DNA of 64,000 bases from Actinoplanes derwentensis. Lineage in GTDB: Bacteria; Actinomycetota; Actinomycetes; Mycobacteriales; Micromonosporaceae. The position numbers were made by a program, and so were the translations under genes. The notes beneath the pieces are model-generated. The model worked only from the letters and a program-made list of their open reading frames with translations, was not told the DNA's origin and did no database searches. Shown in pieces: positions 63,201-64,000 of the stretch (position 1 is the first letter of the stretch; every line of letters begins with the position of its first letter). Location: positions 2,480,001 to 2,544,000 of the forward strand of contig NZ_LT629758.1 in assembly GCF_900104725.1 (NCBI RefSeq), written 5' to 3'.

Positions 63201-63581
63201 ATCGACCTGCGGGCCGCCGTCGTGGACCCGGCCCAGGCAGTACACGCCGCGGCCGTGCTCGACGGGAAGGCGGCCACCTTCAGCGACATCGACAAGTCGC
63301 TGACCTGGGACTTCGGGGCGGATTCGACGTTCCGCCTCGATCGGGCCGACCTACTCGCCCGGCAGGACAACAACGGGATGATCCGGCTGCCCGGCCTGGT
63401 GTTGCAGGGCTCCAACGACCTGAGCACCTGGACCACGCTCACCGGGCCCGCGTTCAAGACCCTCGCGTGGCAGAACCTGCCGTCCCTGCACGACGGCCGA
63501 TTCCGCTACCTGCGGGCCGCCAACACCACCTACATCAACATCGCGGAACTTCGGATCTTCGGCGACGTACGACATCAGTGA
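60225..63581 (+). CDS. Secreted multidomain polysaccharide-lyase-like protein
   Basis: The protein has ~1118 residues. GTG 60225 opens a signal peptide (VLALALALATGLTVLVAP...ARA) and overlaps the GH36 stop by 4 bp. The N-terminal ~430 residues are an alpha/alpha-toroid alginate-lyase-superfamily domain (FVHPGIGLSAADLRNTQTQV, EMGRDQAHGECNIDNFTGLA). A beta-sandwich (YHYGTTVTNFWAPGDKNPEYW), an Ig-like domain (TVTGLPAGASFDAGTGRLTW), and two discoidin F5/8 domains follow (YGSNDGITWDLL; LQGSNDLSTWTTL near the end). It probably binds and cleaves a uronate-containing polymer outside the cell, feeding the intracellular glycosidases of its operon. Confidence 0.88.
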   Translation: MIARAVLALALALATGLTVLVAPQQPARAAAPVTVTETVSDAGFVHPGIGLSAADLRNTQTQVRAGREPWASYFSAMAATTFASAGYRASNSRSAAEPDVPLDPTFTAVGIRNRETNDSLGALTQALMWTVTGDEVYRRNAVQTLRTWAGMNPARYAYFADAHIHTGHPLYQFLMAAEIIRATAPLDDGTPGTYHGYDVVWSATDDQRLLTNFANPVVNTFLFAGNRWMNQHNFGLFGRIATAIYADDQAGYATGVEWLTVNSGYDGYDNGAIAPQIPLITADDPANPYGYDFVQVREMGRDQAHGECNIDNFTGLARILDVQGTRIDPAAGTVSTGANAVSVYDFLGRRLLAGANAFFGYMLGAAVPWADERGADWNGTVAPAYRGRIFNAVDELYSVYKYERGVDVETEAPWVAALSARQDGPYYHYGTTVTNFWAPGDKNPEYWVAFPSAVAGKTPTARPADTTLGFDRFSVQLDDRTEIVDGFARAHVTPQGTTSVVTRVMHDNNGDNGLLVRSDGPATLTVRDKEDPDPRNPDEWPATTLATVDIPDTGGQWRYVTYPEAGTYAAFYRLTGAAGTTVDLEHVLLQAQTTLTPPRLDRVDDAYYLTSGDASVLDFAATGTAVHTVTGLPAGASFDAGTGRLTWKPGKRDAGRHRLTIAADDGESVTARTTELVVSKNRHRTIDAAVADGTDRGAVYTTATSEPFRAALRAARQDHSALPALLTAVRALRLLNPTRPDGSLNYLDAVVTPLGVDAATLTKLTDTDYDSGTPDLRVASFVLDFGTRYRVTVSSFALQARFTFGNRLQGTNVYGSNDGITWDLLTAHETAAVNAWQTIEVVAEHRRDRYRYLKFQVDHPGVPTDPAYPGIWSFSGLKINGMRSEAAGTITAVSITSPAAVAGRVTTGDPVTVAFASPTPITGVTVTIGGRPLAATSVDGRSWTATGTLGALTGGTRLDLAINHTTSARKRAATIHGATDGTALYGSGDSDLIDLRAAVVDPAQAVHAAAVLDGKAATFSDIDKSLTWDFGADSTFRLDRADLLARQDNNGMIRLPGLVLQGSNDLSTWTTLTGPAFKTLAWQNLPSLHDGRFRYLRAANTTYINIAELRIFGDVRHQ

Positions 63582-63629
63582 GTCCGGTTCTGTCATCTCG
63601 CCGACGCGTGCCCGCAGTTCCTGACCCGC

Positions 63630-63650
63630 GGCACCGACCCGGCCGGTGCC
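63630..63650. terminator. Weak hairpin between convergent genes
   Basis: GGCACCG / CGGTGCC (7-bp stem, 7-nt loop) lies between the stops at 63581 and 63679. Confidence 0.45.
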
Positions 63651-63678
63651 CGCCGCCGGTCCCGCGTGTGAAAGGGCG

Positions 63679-64000
63679 TCAGCGGGTGCTGTCGCGGGCG
63701 ACGAACTGGGCGGCCGGCGCCTGGTAGACCGCCGGTTCGGCGCCGTCGAGGGTGTCGAGCACGGCGCGGGCCGCCAGTTCGCCGATGCGGCCGACGTCGT
63801 GGCTCATCGCGGACAGCGGCGGCACGGCCAGCTGGCACAACGCGGAGTCGTCCCAGGCCACCACCGAGATGTCCCGGGGGACGGCCACGCCCCGGTCGGC
63901 CAGTTCGGCGAGCACGGCCAGGGCCATCAGGTCGTTGTCGCACACCACCGCGGTCGGGGCGCCGCCGATCAGCTCGGCCATGGCGGTGCGACCCGACTCG
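63679..64000 (-). CDS. LacI-family regulator, C-terminal part, cut by window end
   Basis: The visible ~106 residues are the end of a LacI-type sugar-binding domain: AVVCDNDLMALAVLAELADRG, VPRDISVVAWDDSALCQL, SAMSHDVGRIGELAARAVLD. The frame continues off the right edge, so the HTH is not seen. It is convergent with the lyase operon and may be its local regulator or control the next locus. Confidence 0.9.
   Translation of the reverse strand, partial: ESGRTAMAELIGGAPTAVVCDNDLMALAVLAELADRGVAVPRDISVVAWDDSALCQLAVPPLSAMSHDVGRIGELAARAVLDTLDGAEPAVYQAPAAQFVARDSTR

Overview
The window is GC-rich DNA (about 70%) with GTG/TTG starts, Tat signal peptides (SRRxLL), MsiK-style sugar ABC transporters without an ATPase, ROK/LacI/MmyB-like regulators and a Streptomyces-type two-domain laccase. 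This points to a filamentous actinomycete. An Actinoplanes/Micromonosporaceae-like genome is my best guess from gene content alone; I see no rRNA or tRNA gene that would settle it.

Layout. (1) 1-23.7 kb: mostly secreted carbohydrate-oxidising proteins. There are several large exported proteins built from ThuA, PQQ/sorbosone-dehydrogenase-like propeller, PKD, discoidin, ricin-B and DUF1080 (3-keto-disaccharide hydrolase-like) modules. With them are TIM-barrel sugar isomerases and a four-gene, overlapping operon (14661 to 7312, minus strand) that adds a small laccase, a plastocyanin-like protein and an exported polymer-forming beta-helix protein. (2) 31.85-23.85 kb: an eight-gene, almost gapless minus-strand operon that is an actinobacterial variant of the Ebo cluster: inositol-phosphate-synthase-like cyclase, UbiA prenyltransferase, TIM-barrel isomerase, EboA, TatD-like hydrolase, EboE, phosphodiesterase-superfamily hydrolase and polyprenyl diphosphate synthase. 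This is the most interesting system in the window. (3) 38.3-32 kb: a ROK regulator, a complete ribose-type (CUT2) ABC transporter and a Gfo/Idh/MocA dehydrogenase in one unit. (4) 38.7-48.6 kb: an accessory, partly decaying stretch. It holds an IS5-family element with a passenger gene inserted into a palindromic repeat, a small AlpA-like gene, frameshifted regulators, a metal-efflux pair with a perfect ArsR-type operator, and the remains of a redox operon beside an MmyB-like regulator. (5) 48.7-64 kb: a polysaccharide-utilisation locus with a LacI regulator, two alginate-lyase-superfamily proteins, a D-2-hydroxyacid dehydrogenase, an ATPase-less CUT1 importer, two GH43 enzymes and a GH36 enzyme. 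Similar LacI-type palindromes lie before most of its transcription units. The window ends inside a second LacI-family regulator.

How it fits together. Regions 1, 3 and 5 suggest a saprophyte that attacks plant or microbial polysaccharides outside the cell by lyases and glycosidases, and by oxidation to keto-sugars. It then imports the products and handles them with MocA-type dehydrogenases and TIM-barrel isomerases. The Ebo-like operon is biosynthetic rather than catabolic. Its enzyme set (sugar-phosphate cyclase, prenyl diphosphate synthase, membrane prenyltransferase, phosphatase) predicts a prenylated cyclitol or a membrane-associated export route.
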